This document shows positions 27,801 through 39,400 of a stretch of 64,000 nt of DNA, in pieces. Position 1 is the first letter of the stretch; each line of letters starts with the position of its first letter. The notes beneath the pieces were generated by a model. It had not been told where the DNA came from. It saw nothing but the letters and a program-made list of their open reading frames with translations, and made no database searches. Position numbers and translations under genes: made by a program. The DNA comes from Metellina segmentata (lineage: Eukaryota > Arthropoda > Arachnida > Araneae > Tetragnathidae): positions 1 to 64,000 of the forward strand of contig CANAIC010000144.1 of the NCBI GenBank assembly GCA_947359465.1, written 5' to 3'.

Positions 27801-29184
27801 CTCCTCTTCCATTGAGCAAACAAAGTATGTCCTAGTTCACAAGATGGAACCAGTGCAAATAAGCTTGCGTAACTACCTATATGTCCTATTCCGATATTGG
27901 CTAGAAGGCAAGGTCCTTTGGGTAGGAAACAAAAGGTGGTAATTTTCTCAATTACTTCACTCAATACTTGCTCTGTAACTAGGGTTTGCTCATGATAAAA
28001 TCAAAAGCAGTAAAAATAAAGCATTAGAATGTTTTTATTAATCTTAACAGAATCAGGGTATTTTCAGATGCTTGATATACAAATAAGATTCCAATGTCGT
28101 AGGGGCATTAAACTATTTCTTAAGTTCAAAAATACAAAAAAAAAAATGCACATTATTACCTGTTAGACGGAATTTTGAAAGACTCTTGTAATATTTAGGA
28201 AGCAAGCGTATATTAAGGACTTGCTTATGCCAGTCTAAATCTGTTGGTTTCACTGTATTTAAGAGCTTTACATTTGCTTTTTCACTGGCATCTCTAACTT
28301 CACTTTCAGACAGAGTTGCTGTGACATCAGGCTGTAGCACAGGCTTGAAGTGAGGATTGATTTCACTACAAATGTGTTCAGTTGAAGTGCTTTCATCTTC
28401 AGCAGTTCTTTTATCGTCAGGTGAATTTAAAAAATTGGAGTCTCTTTTATCAAGTGGGAATTTCTTTTTGGAGGTCTTCTCGTTTTCATTAGAAACAGGT
28501 TTTGAGATTGTTGTGGATGATGCTGCAAAAATTTTTGATGAAGGAGGCTTTGATGTGGACCCCTCCTAGATAAAAACAAATTTTTACCATAAGTATAGAG
28601 AAATGGGAAAAAAACATTAATACCAATAAAATCTAATGCATACATGCCACAACCAGAAGAAAACATAAAAGAAATTTGAATGATTTTTGAGATATTAAAG
28701 CAACATACAACTGTAAGTACAGAAAAATGCCTAAAAATAATTATCCAAATAAAAAATAAATAAAACTGCCGAATTAGCTACAATTGTACCGAATTGAGCT
28801 TTTTGAAGACACATTAAAAATAACTCTGCTCTCCACTACTGTTGAATACCTGGCAGCAATTTCTGAAGACTTTCAGAAAAATTGGTTGGTATGGTAATGC
28901 GATAATATATGATCAATTCTTGGTTATTTGAGTCAGATTATGATACATACACAACATAGAATAAACTTGATATAATGAGGAGTCTAAGCCATGACTTATC
29001 CCAATTGTGGGAGTCACTCAACACCCTCAAATCATTTCATCAAAATTAACTAATTCCAATGATAGTTGTGATCAAACTGCAAATTCTACTTGAAAAGACT
29101 TACTTGTCGAGAGATAGATATAAAGTACTTCAAGTACTTTACAGATCCCCGATGTTTTATGACGCATGGGAGTATTTGAAACAT
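18847..29184 (-). CDS. COX10: Protoheme IX farnesyltransferase (haem O synthase), complete
   Basis: UbiA-family prenyltransferase of the mitochondrial inner membrane that farnesylates haem B to haem O, the first step toward haem A of cytochrome c oxidase. Six coding exons on the minus strand: 29184-29104, 28565-28160, 27622-27498, 25861-25791, 23233-23001 and 19265-18847 (TAA). They join in frame to 444 aa, essentially the usual animal length. Exon 1 encodes [15 protein letters not shown], a basic amphipathic start suited to mitochondrial import. Exon 2 is a low-conservation Ser/Lys-rich linker ending KFRLTG at the first membrane segment. The polyprenyl/Mg-binding signature [21 protein letters not shown] crosses exons 3-4 (about residues 200-220). 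[15 protein letters not shown] and [12 protein letters not shown] lie in exon 5, and [13 protein letters not shown] with [12 protein letters not shown] in exon 6. The start was chosen because exon 2 contains no methionine and exon 1 ends in phase 0 at CAA|GTAAGT. An acceptor-like AG at 29208 and a donor-like site at 30060 hint at a noncoding leader exon. Confidence 0.95.
20283..21077 (+). mobile_element. piggyBac-like element with TTAA duplication
   Basis: The element begins CCTTTAACTGCTGT and ends with the inverted ACAGCAGTTAAGGG, each flanked directly by TTAA (20279-20282 and 21078-21081), the diagnostic piggyBac target site. Subterminal GGTATCACAGACCCC and GAGAGACCCCTCC/GTGATACAG blocks also mirror each other. 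At 795 bp it is far too short for a full transposase gene but keeps an N-terminal fragment. It lies in the COX10 intron between exons 5 and 6, in opposite transcriptional orientation. Confidence 0.85.
20565..20858 (+). pseudogene. Truncated piggyBac transposase N-terminal fragment
   Basis: A 97-codon open frame starting ATGGCAACAAAC, rich in Asp, Glu and Ser ([32 protein letters not shown]), as is typical of the acidic N-terminal region of piggyBac transposases. It stops before any catalytic domain, and the DDD region is absent. The assignment depends on the surrounding TTAA-flanked element rather than on conserved catalytic residues. It is not a host exon: it lies in a COX10 intron on the opposite strand. 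Confidence 0.6.
23700..24023. mobile_element. Unclassified transposon fragment abutting a LINE
   Basis: A GC-richer block starting ACAGGGTGGTCATAAAAAAA with TCTAGCGGCCGTTCCGTTCA and AACCGATCGAGATGAGATTT. It ends where the LINE-derived frame begins near 24024. The sharp change from retrotransposon to unrelated sequence suggests insertion of one into the other. No protein was recognised. Confidence 0.45.
24024..24673 (-). pseudogene. CR1/L2-type LINE reverse transcriptase C-terminal fragment
   Basis: Minus-strand pieces in order: [37 protein letters not shown], then a frameshift, [32 protein letters not shown], a second frameshift, [57 protein letters not shown] and the end [16 protein letters not shown]. 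This is the thumb and C-terminal segment of a CR1/L2-clade ORF2 with at least two frameshifts and no upstream fingers/palm, so it is a 5'-truncated dead copy. It lies in the COX10 intron between exons 4 and 5. Confidence 0.88.
24701..24790 (-). repeat. Dispersed repeat copy
   Basis: The stretch around GGTTTTATGACACTAGGGTC and ATATTTGGCCATACTGC resembles the reverse complement of the tail of the repeat at 8690-8975 and a weaker copy at about 50230-50280. It directly follows the LINE fragment. Confidence 0.4.
24807..25022. mobile_element. Palindromic MITE, copy 1 of an adjacent pair
   Basis: GTACTTTTCCGTTAGCTGGG at 24807 is mirrored by CCCAGCTAACGGAAAAGTAC ending at 25022. The arms continue inward with TACCAAAAAACCGCC and GGCGGTTTTTTGTCTGG. 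The element is nearly all arm and lacks coding sequence. Confidence 0.85.
25029..25161. mobile_element. Palindromic MITE, copy 2 of an adjacent pair
   Basis: GTACTTTTCCGTTAGCTGGG at 25029 is mirrored by CTAGCTAACGGAAAAAGTAC ending at 25161. This copy is 133 bp, shorter internally than its neighbour six bases away, and shares its AAGCTTAAAAGTTGGTGCAG and AAAGGTTGTTAGTTTGG blocks. The outermost context GGGTAC (24805) and GTACCC (25163) brackets the pair. Confidence 0.82.
26195..26260 (+). repeat. GAGCAACACAAC family repeat, fragment
   Basis: TTTTAATTAAAGTCACACTG followed by GAACAACACAACAGGCTGTT. It belongs to a family with longer copies at 46363, 53028 and 54505. The copy is short and divergent. 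Confidence 0.45.
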
Positions 29185-29207
29185 ATTCTTCTACCTACAA
29201 CATTTTC

Positions 29208-30489
29208 CTAGGTAAGAAAAGATCTGAAAATACAATTATATACAAATTATATATTTTTTTCCAACCTTATTATCTTTAAACAATTTAACAAACAAAAATT
29301 GTCTAAAAGCGATAACTATGGTGGTCAAAGTGGAGTCCTGTCCATATTAATTTAACACATTCCATTTTAGGATGTACATATGCTATTATAATTTCTTGTG
29401 AAATCTACTAAAAATAAATGCACGGATTATAAATAAAACTTAAATCAATTTGTTGATTGCATTGACAGTTTAATTTTGAATTCCTAAGCAGCTTTCAAAT
29501 ATATTGTTTCCAAACTTCCCATAAGATTAAAAATGGATAGGTATTTGTATATTTGTTTACATATATACTATTTATATAGCATTTCTACCAATATATAAAT
29601 ATTTATCTTTACTTGAAGAATGAACAAAAATATCATTAAAATAAAAACTGTTCAATGGAAATAATTGCTGATGAATGCAATTCCAATGATACTCGAAAGT
29701 TCCCATGAGGGGAATAAGAATGTACTTTAGCTTTTGATAAAATCCAAGGTTGTACACATGCAATTCTAAGCAGTGAGAAACAATGAAAGAATAGTTAAAA
29801 TTCAAGAGAATATGTCGTGAGGATTTAAGTTTGAAAATATGAGCAGCACATAACGAAATCATCAGAAGTAAACAAACGAGGTACATAACTGGCCCGGAAG
29901 ATTAATAGTTAAAATTTATATTTGATAAGAAATAGAGTAAAAAAAAAAGGACAGTGAGAAAAAACAACAACAAAGTTTACCATAAATGAGCATTTAAATC
30001 CATTTTTTTCCAGGTCAGGACAATCATAGTTAAATCAATTTAAATATACTTTATACTTACAACCAACGTTGATCACATTTCACATTGCAGAAGGTAAAAG
30101 GTAAACTTTAAAGGAGTTACGGTTATGCATTCTTGAACGAGTATAACAATACTTGACCAGTTAAACATTTCCTTTTTATCCCGATCATGAGAGGAAAAAT
30201 TAATTCGTGTATCTTTTGTAACAGAGTTAAATCGATTAAAATTTACACATTCACAGAAAAAAACCTATTTTGACTTTATTAATAAAATTTCTAAATATTA
30301 TACAGTTAAATATTCACTGTGACCAGCAGAAAAGTTATCACTATGGTTACAAAATAGTAAACAATGAACAATTTGTTAATACCGACGAAATAAGCATGCT
30401 CTTGAAAAAATGAAAACATATTTCAAAAATTTTCAACCACGGAATCTCATTTAAAAAAAACATCGTCAGTCATTTTCTGTTCTTGCAAA
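29208..30489. promoter_or_regulatory. Shared upstream region of divergent COX10 and CFAP206
   Basis: The start codons of COX10 (29184, minus) and CFAP206 (30490, plus) face away from each other across about 1.3 kb. The region holds no recognised transposon, unlike nearly every other noncoding stretch here. On the minus strand a donor-like GTTGGTT|GTAAGT at 30060 and an acceptor-like CTTACCTAG ending at 29208 could splice a COX10 leader. No TATA box or initiator could be assigned with confidence. Confidence 0.4.
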
Positions 30490-33400
30490 ATGACGAGCAA
30501 AAGTAGAGTTTTATCTGCTTCAGAAACTACTGAAAATAAAATTCTGAACTTAGCGAGGGCCCTCTTATTGTACAGTAAATCTCGTAATGAACGTATTTCT
30601 CAAAGAACAGCTCATGTTACGGTAACTTTTCAAAGATTAACTAAAACTTTTCCATAAATGTTTTCGTTATTGTTTAGTGTTATGACAAATTATCTCTCTA
30701 GGTAAGAATCATGTTACTTACTTCAAAGTGGGATTACATCTTGAAAGATGATGTCTCCAAAAGTGAAAAGCAAAGTTTTTTAGAGGTAATTTTTAAATAC
30801 TTTACCCTCTTTTGCATTCATATATGATCCATTAAAATAAAAAATTATCCAGTTTGCGACTAAATTGTATTTGAAAACAATTTCAATTAGGCTAATATGA
30901 GTTATCAGTAATTAAAAATTAATAATTTTGATTGTTAGCATTTTATTAAAAAAAGCAACAAGGATAAATATTTATAAAGTACTTCTGACGTGAGAATGAT
31001 TTTTATTAATTTTCACTTGTCATAGAATAAGTTCATAGAATCATAGAATAGTTAAATTGAGAAGCTAAGTATATCCCAATTCTGTTATTAACTATTTTTC
31101 TAGTAACATTTTTTAGGTGTTTTGAATGGTGGGATAACATTATAACTACTCGCTTCGAATGGTAGATCAGATTTGTTGATTGCCATGAACAAATATTATT
31201 TATGTATTATTATTTAACAAGTGCAAGTTTTAAGCTATTTTTTCTGACAATGTTTGCTATTGTTTCTGACAAGAGATAAAGACAGATAAAAATTATTCAT
31301 ATCCAAATTTAACATAAAATATCTTGATGCAAACTTAAATAAATTAAAACATGTACAGTAAGGAATTTTATAACATTGATCATTTGAATGATTTTTTGAC
31401 TACGGCTATAGATATAACTGGAACTATTGTTTCTTGGCGCGATTCTTATAACTTTTGCCGACGATTCGGTCTGGTGATTGAAAGGTATTAGCATCTAGAT
31501 CAGAAGGTTCCTTGTTCGAATCCGGGTCTGTGCATGGAGGTTCGCAAGCGTATGGTGTAGAGGGTATAGGCGGCTGGTGAACCTTAAATCTGTCGTGTCC
31601 GAAAGTCCTCACGTTGGGTTGGTGTTAAAGTTTGGATGTTGTCTTCTGATCTTTCCCTTAGGGATTGATCCAGGACCATCGTCAATTGCCCGTTGTGTTG
31701 CTCTGGTACGACGTTAATTAAAAATTACCATATTATAACTTTCAAAGTGCAACTGCTGTAGTCTCGGCTATAGATATAACTGACACGATTCTTTCTTGTG
31801 ACCATTCTTATAGCTTCCAAGGTGCAACTGTTATACCGGGCGTAGTCTAAAGGTTTACTATAGCAGAATCTTAGGATTCTGAGGAAATTATGTTATTCTA
31901 TTTTGACTACAGAAGTATGCAGCGTAAATGTTTATAGCAGTTCATTCAAACTTCGTTAATAAATAAAATATGCACAGGAAAGAATTTCACTGTATAGCAG
32001 AACACGGTGTTAACTATCGCATGATTCCGAGAAATGCTTTTTATTCCATTTTGTCTAGGAAAGTGTGTAGCATAAAGAACATACGCCTGCATTTCTTGTG
32101 AAAATGGATACAGAGACGAGTTGAAACTGTCGCATTGGTAAAGCTTCAGTCTACGTTTTTAGCGGTGGCAACGGTCTTGGCGCTCTTTTTTTTTTTTTTT
32201 TTTGGCACACTTCTAATGTCGCCAAGGAAAGAATTACTATTTCAAATGAATGAATGAAATCAAATGACAGTTTAACGGATTTTGAAAAAACTTTCTAGAA
32301 TATTAAAAATGAAAATTCAAAATTTCCGCTTGCCGAGGTTGCCATAAAAGTGCAATTAAAGTTATACAGATGGGTTGCCTCAACATGCCATAACTGGATG
32401 TGCGCCAATAAAACCGCCAAGGCCGTTGCCACCGCTATAAAAGTGGACTGAAGCAGTACCGCCGCATTTACAGAATCCTGATTCTAAAACAAAGAATTAA
32501 ATCTTACAGGCAAGTTTCAGTTTCCTATTTGATGAGAAAAGCATTTCTGGAGTTACTGTCAGGATGCAATGCTTCTACTATGGAAGGTACTTGAGCAGAG
32601 GCAAGTATGTCTAAAAACTATACTAATGTGATTTTTCTACAAAATACATTATTTTATTTTACCACCCTTCCAATATTGGCTGTTATTAGTGCCATTAAGA
32701 CACGGAATTTATTATAATTATCTAAGTAAAATAAGTTTTTAAATTCTGATATTTCCAGCTGTATATTTATGGTTTAATAGATCATAGTAAATCAGCAATT
32801 TTCGACCGGTTTGCCTCAAGAATGGCACTGATGCGCCTTACTGATGGCAAAGGGTTCAAATTGTCCGTGATTTATCTAATTTAAATTATTTAGTTCTGAA
32901 CTTTTGACAATTGTATTCACAAACAATTTTAAATAATACCCTTATGAACCTCATCTAACCCATTTACCCATCTCAATAATTTTGAGTATATTTATCTTCT
33001 CACAGAGTATCATAAATTTTTTCAAAAAGATTTTTAGTCTACTTTTGAGCAAAAAAAGCTAGGGAAATACTATTATTAGAAGAATTTTTTTTGTAAAAAC
33101 AATAAAAATTATAACTTTTTTTTGTCACACCGGGAAAAACAATGTAATATATTTTTTGGTGTACCTCAGAATTTTAACAATCAGTTTATGTGCGCCATGA
33201 GATGGAAAAGGTTGAAAATAGCTGGAGTAAAGGATACTTTAACTACAAATAGTATTTTTTTAGTATAAAAAGCTTTTTACACTAAGCTGCAGTAGATTTA
33301 AGAGAGTGAACTCCAATTGAAATAAACAGTACAGCTATAATGATACAAATTATTTAAAGCAATTGGCATTTAATAGTATCAACAATTTTTTTCAGTTGAG

Positions 33401-36400
33401 AGGTACAGTAAAATGTAACTCCCATAAAACAAGTATCTCTTAAAATCTTGCTCCAATAAAAGCAAATGATTTAATATTAGGTTTATTTCATTTTATGTAA
33501 ACAAACTTGTTTGACAATTTTTTGAAGTTTTTAATTTTAAAAAAAATAAACTCCAAAATATGCCGTCATATCAGCTACGTATTTTGAATACTATAATAAA
33601 ATCTATTAGTTCACTTTTTATACAACTGTTTCGAACAGTAATGTTTATTCACACGTTTTTTAAGTTATATTTCAACGTATGTTCTCTTAGTGGTTAGACA
33701 TTTGAGAGCTTCGGGCAATATAATGATAGGCCACTTTTCAAAAATTTCCCGGATAATAGTTTACAAGTTTAGAAGAATTTTCTCTCCACAATAATAGAAG
33801 AGGCCATGTTAGCTTGAACTTTCAAATATTACGCCCTCATTCAAAAAATCAGATTTTTTTGGGGGTTTGTTTAAATATTGTGTTTTTAATGTTTGTCATT
33901 ACGGAACATATTTCAGTAACTTATCACTTTGTTGTCCGGAGCCTTTCATCTAAATTGCCTCCTTAAAATATGTATTTAACGATCAAAAGAAATTTACCAA
34001 TTATTTCAGAATCATTTAAAGACCACCAAAAGCAAGTTCTACTGAAAAATTGCTTCCATTTGCTTCAAAAGCTCAAAAGAGTTTGGCATAATGCAACTGA
34101 AGACTTGAAGGAGATGCACAATGATTTAGTGAAGCTGATTTTGATCAAACAAGGAATGGAATATCAAGAGGATCATACCGCTTTTGATGAAATGAAAAGT
34201 TTGTGGAAATCATTAATTTACTTTGATTAATGAAGTTTTGAAAGTTTCTAATGCCCTAATGTTTTTATAAAAGACCCTATTCATCAACTAAATAGCATAT
34301 GAAACAGCAAACCTTTCCAAAATAACTTTAAAAATACAAATCGTGTGAGCCGAAAAAAGACTGTATGAGTCCTTTCAGATTAGCAAGACATTTCCATGCT
34401 TTATTTCAATTTTAAAATGCACACACTATTCAAAAAAACAAAATCCATCCAATTACTACAAATTCCTTTCAAAAATTAAAATTCTTCGAAAATGTTAAAA
34501 TTTTATATCGATAAATTCCATTCTGTAACAATTTTAACTGATCGCAGTCGTTAGAAACTTGAGACGATTTTTCAATGGAAATTGCATTTTGAGCCGATTA
34601 TCTATACAATTTTAATTGCATTAGCTGCAAATAACTTATAGATGAATATTTGATATTTTACAAGTATGTGGCTCAAAATGTGTAATATTTTTAAAAACTA
34701 ATATAGTACACAGGTTACAGCTATTTTGGCATTCATTTACATCTTACTTTGTTTGAAAAAATTTTGCATCGTTCACTGATATTCTGTGGCTTTCAAAAAG
34801 TTACATAAGCACATCGTATGAAGTAATATTTATCGTAAATTGTATTGACAGTTATAAATTAACTTAGGAAATAAATCCCTGAAACAAATTAGTGCTTCAA
34901 AGGCATTAAGATTCTGTGATGCATCTCTAAAGAAGAGGTAACATCTAATTGTAGCAGGTGCAAAATAAGCAGAATTAATAACAAAACGCAAAACACACTT
35001 CAGTAATCAGTAATACACTCATTTACAATAATGGACCGGACGCCAGCGGATTTGCATAAAACCAGACTACTTATTTGGGGGGGGGGTTTCGTGGTATGGC
35101 TTGGGACCTTTGCATGTTGTTCCTGGTCAATTGAACGACGAGGCCTACATGAACATTTTGGACTATCAGGTTCTTCCTAAGCTCTGGCAATTTTATGAAA
35201 TGGACGAATGTTACTTCAAGAACGACAACGCTCCATGTCATGTTGTAGCCTCTGTCAAGCAGTGGTATGAAGATATGGATGTAAAACGTCTTCCCTGGCC
35301 TGCTCAGAGTCCCGACCTAAGCCTCAAAGAACATTTTTGTGGGACAAGTTAGGTCGACGCTTACGGACCAGGGAAGCACGTCCGAAATCTACAGCTGAGC
35401 TGGCGATATTATTGAAGCAGGAATGGACACAAGTTCCCATAGCTGTGTATCAAAACCTTGCTGAAAGTATGTCCAGAAGGGTTGCTAGTGTAATTGCAGC
35501 ACGTGGGGGACCATCCCCCTATCAAAACATGTATTATTTCCCTTATGCCATCACATCTTGCTGTCCGGTCCATTACTGTAGGGTAGTGTATATTTAGATT
35601 GAGATACTATCGGAGGAAAATATTAGATTCACATCAATCCTCAGTTTTGTTTGTCGCTCTACGATCATTTTTTGCAACACAAGCGTCAATAAGCAAATGC
35701 AAATTGAAATCTTAAAAATTTTGGGAATTGTAGCAGGTAAGAGAAATAAATTACAATCTATAGTCAACCTTCAAGTAGTAAAGCACACCAAATCAAAAGA
35801 ATTCAATTTGAATACTTCGGTTCCATTAGCTCTTGCAGGGAAACATTGATATCTGAACTAAAATCAGAATTATTTTATGGTATTCTGCTTAATGGGGGAT
35901 TGAAGGGCGTCAATTGCTTTTTGGACTGTGTGGCCTGTTGAGATTTGCAAGAGCGTAACTAAATTTAATACTTCAGGAACGATCTGATTAGAGATTGGCA
36001 GTATATACAATTATAGCTCTATTCCCGTTTTATATTGTGATAAAACTTAAATTGGACGCAAGAAAAACATTTCCACACTTTTTAATGATACTTTAATTTA
36101 TTTAAAAGTTAAGAAAGTTTAGGAAATTTAATAATTTATAATTCTTGTTTGAAAAAAATCGGGATTTACACTCATAACTTAAATAAGGGGAATTTGTATC
36201 AATACACATAGTTACATGTAGTTTTGTGACTGTTTCATTATTCATAATTAAAGAATGATTAGTTTTTGTTACAGTAAAAGCCAAAATGAAATATGTGTAC
36301 TTTGTAATAGGAGGTGATATTGTGTCATACGTTTTGCAGCTGCCGTCAACAGCGTCTTCCCATCATCTTCCCTGTCCACTTTTGTTTTAAGTAATCAGAA

Positions 36401-39400
36401 AACCAAGATGGCTTTCATCAATGAAGTATCCTCCATTGCAGCCGGCATACGCCTACACGCATGGTATAGCCAGAAAGCAGGGAAATTTATGTTTGATGGT
36501 TGGTATATGACTTTACAGTTCTATAATCAGGCTCTGTATGTTGTAAGTTGGCATTTGAGCCACTTCTTTTAGAGCGAGTTTAGGTGACGAGATTGAAGGT
36601 ATACAATGCGCTCTGACAAAACTGACATCTTTAGCACGCATTTCGGCTGTGTTTGGCGAGCTGTCCTTTTTTGACTTCGTTCAGGAGTGGACTCAATTAT
36701 GGCCGTCTGGTAGCTACTATACTGGTAGCTACTTTTCCTCCTGAGAATTCGGTTTTTTGTTTCGATGTCTAGACGGTAGTTCAGCATTTAATAAATGCAT
36801 TTAATTATTTTTAAGTATGAAACCATTTTTTCAATATTACACAAGTATTAAAACCAAATTTGAAAAGGCATTTGATTTACAGTTGGAAAGATAATGAAAG
36901 AAACATTGCCGAGAGTGTGTGAAGATCTCCATGAAGAAATCAGTAATGTGAAGATGAAAATCGAAGTTTTACGAGGTAAACCCATTTTACGTTATGAAAA
37001 GTGTGGGGAAATACATGCAAACGTTGTTCCGTGGTTATATTTTATTCGTGCATAAGGTAAATTGGAAACCTAACTTCGAAACTAAATGTGCCATATATAT
37101 TATAAAAAAAAAAGTACATCTTATAATGATGGCATTCCAAAAATTGGTCGGTAGAACAACTTAGAAAAACATTATTATGCAAATCAATAAACGTTTTCAT
37201 GATAATGACCTTCAATATTTTTAATTTTAAACTTTTGATGTGCAAATGATGCTTAACTTTAAACTAGCCCTATAAAAATTATGCTCGTTTTAAAACTTAA
37301 AAAAAAACACAAATTTTTAATTTATACAATAAGTATAAGCGAAACTAATCATTAATAGAAGCAACTACAAAAATGGAGAAATCAAGGATGTAAAACTGAA
37401 TCGATTTGATTCTACTTAATTTATTAAGCTTGCAACAGTTATAGTGTCCCCAAAATTCAATATTAATTTCATTTTAATTTATGGAACCCAATGGAATGCT
37501 AAGAAAACTAATCTTGTATCTTTCTCGCAGTCTGATAAGTAAAATGTCACGTGATACATATTTGATGTGCACATTGTCCTTGTATGCACAAGCATGTTTA
37601 TGTTTCATTTGTAACTTAACAATACTGAATGCAGTAAATTAAAATAGTAATGAAATTTATCTTCGATTTATACTGTTTGCAATTGAGAGCCGTTGCAATT
37701 GAGAGCCGAAATTCAAAATGAGTTCTATGCAAATTTTTAAAATCATTGAAAACAAATTAAAAACGGGTTTTTAGATAATTCTTATACCATCCTATGTCCA
37801 CTTTGGTTATTAATGAATAATGATCTGGTATTATAAATTAATAATCAAAATAAAATATAGTTTCTGATTGTTTAAAACCTAAAATCCTATCAGTTATAAA
37901 AATAAAATTTTGTAGTGAAAAAATATTTTATATACTTTTCTTTCATTTTACAGAGGAATTGAAGAGCCAAGCGTCTGAAGCAGACAGTAACAATAAAAAC
38001 CTTTACCATAAGAAATTATTACTTATTCATTTTACAAATTACTCTGAATTCATTAAAACTTTAAAAGTGAGTATTTTATTACTCTTTTGGTTCTTTTATG
38101 AGAAATGTTTCATTAATGTAAATATTTTTTTGATGTACCTCATTCTATTCATGTTGATATTGTTTCGCAACAGAGAAATAGAGCAGTAGATCAGTGTCTT
38201 TCTTATTCTTTCTAGGAAAATATTGATGAAATCGCTGTGCAAACATACAAGCTGGATTATACATTTGCCATGCAAATAAAAGAGCTTAATTCTGTAGTAA
38301 AAACTGGTCCTTTTACAAAATCAGATAGAATTTACGTAAGCATAGATATTTTTTCTCTCATTAAAATACAAATTAGGGTAACCGAAACTTGTTTTAAAAC
38401 TTTTTTTTAACACTTTTCAGTTCAAAGTATTGAAACAATTCAATAAATTTATTTAATAACAAAATTTAAACTATAATCAATTTATTTATTAAGATTTAAA
38501 ACTGAGGTTAAGGTTAGATATATCGCACCCGACAAGAAAAGTGACACAACTCAAAATTGCAGAATTTGAAAAACATCAACTTAAAGGATACTATAAACTT
38601 ATATTGAAATAGTATAAGCTTCTTTTAAATTTTAGGTAAGTATTTATGGTCGTAACTTCTATTATATTCTATAGAATAGTAATATAACACGCTGGGGCAC
38701 CTCATACATGTATTTCAATGACATAACATCAAAATTTTTATTTTATGAGTTGTGTCACTTTTTTTGCCGTGGTGCGATGTATTCAATTGTAAAATAATCA
38801 TGTAACATATCGTTAGATATATTTCCTTTGTAACCTCTTTGTAGCCAACATACAAAGAACTAGCAAAGACATGGAAACACACGCAGCTGGAAGGACATCT
38901 TTTAAACTTCAACATCAATTTATTTCAAGATCTTAAAAAGTTTTCAGATGTAAGTTTATCATACAAAGAACTGAAGTTTTATCCCTTTCAAGATTTAATA
39001 AGTCGCACTTTGCATTTTTAAATCAACAAGAATGAGTTTCAAAAGTCAATGTGAAAAAGTTTTAAGTAAATATTTACTGTTGAATGCAAACGATGCATCT
39101 ATTTTTTTTTCATTAAAGGAAGTGTTTGTCTGTCTGTTTTCTGCATGCAAAGTTTTGACGTATTTATGTCACTTACAGTAATGGGATTTGCACACAGGTA
39201 GTCCAAATTTTTTGCAATTTTTGGGTCGCGGCGAATTTTAAAATTCAATCTAAAGCATTTTAAAATGAATCTAATGAAATTTAATTAGTATTGTTTTCTT
39301 TAGAATGCAACAGCATAAAAGATCACAGATTTTAAATTTATTATTTTCGTTTCTGTTTTCATTTTGCATGGAGGAATGATTTTTCAGCAGACGATAAAAA

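Noticed and set aside
29572..29886. 104-codon minus-strand frame starting with a hydrophobic segment, a possible COX10 first exon or secreted peptide
   Set aside because: The mitochondrial presequence exon at 29184-29104 fits phase and length. This frame has no suitable donor or family similarity.
31309..31612. Minus-strand frames of 61-62 codons
   Set aside because: They run across the SINE and its host MITE.
35101..35597. Two consecutive frames as a host transposase-derived gene
   Set aside because: TA-flanked inverted ends, an internal deletion and a frameshift show a dead Tc1 copy.
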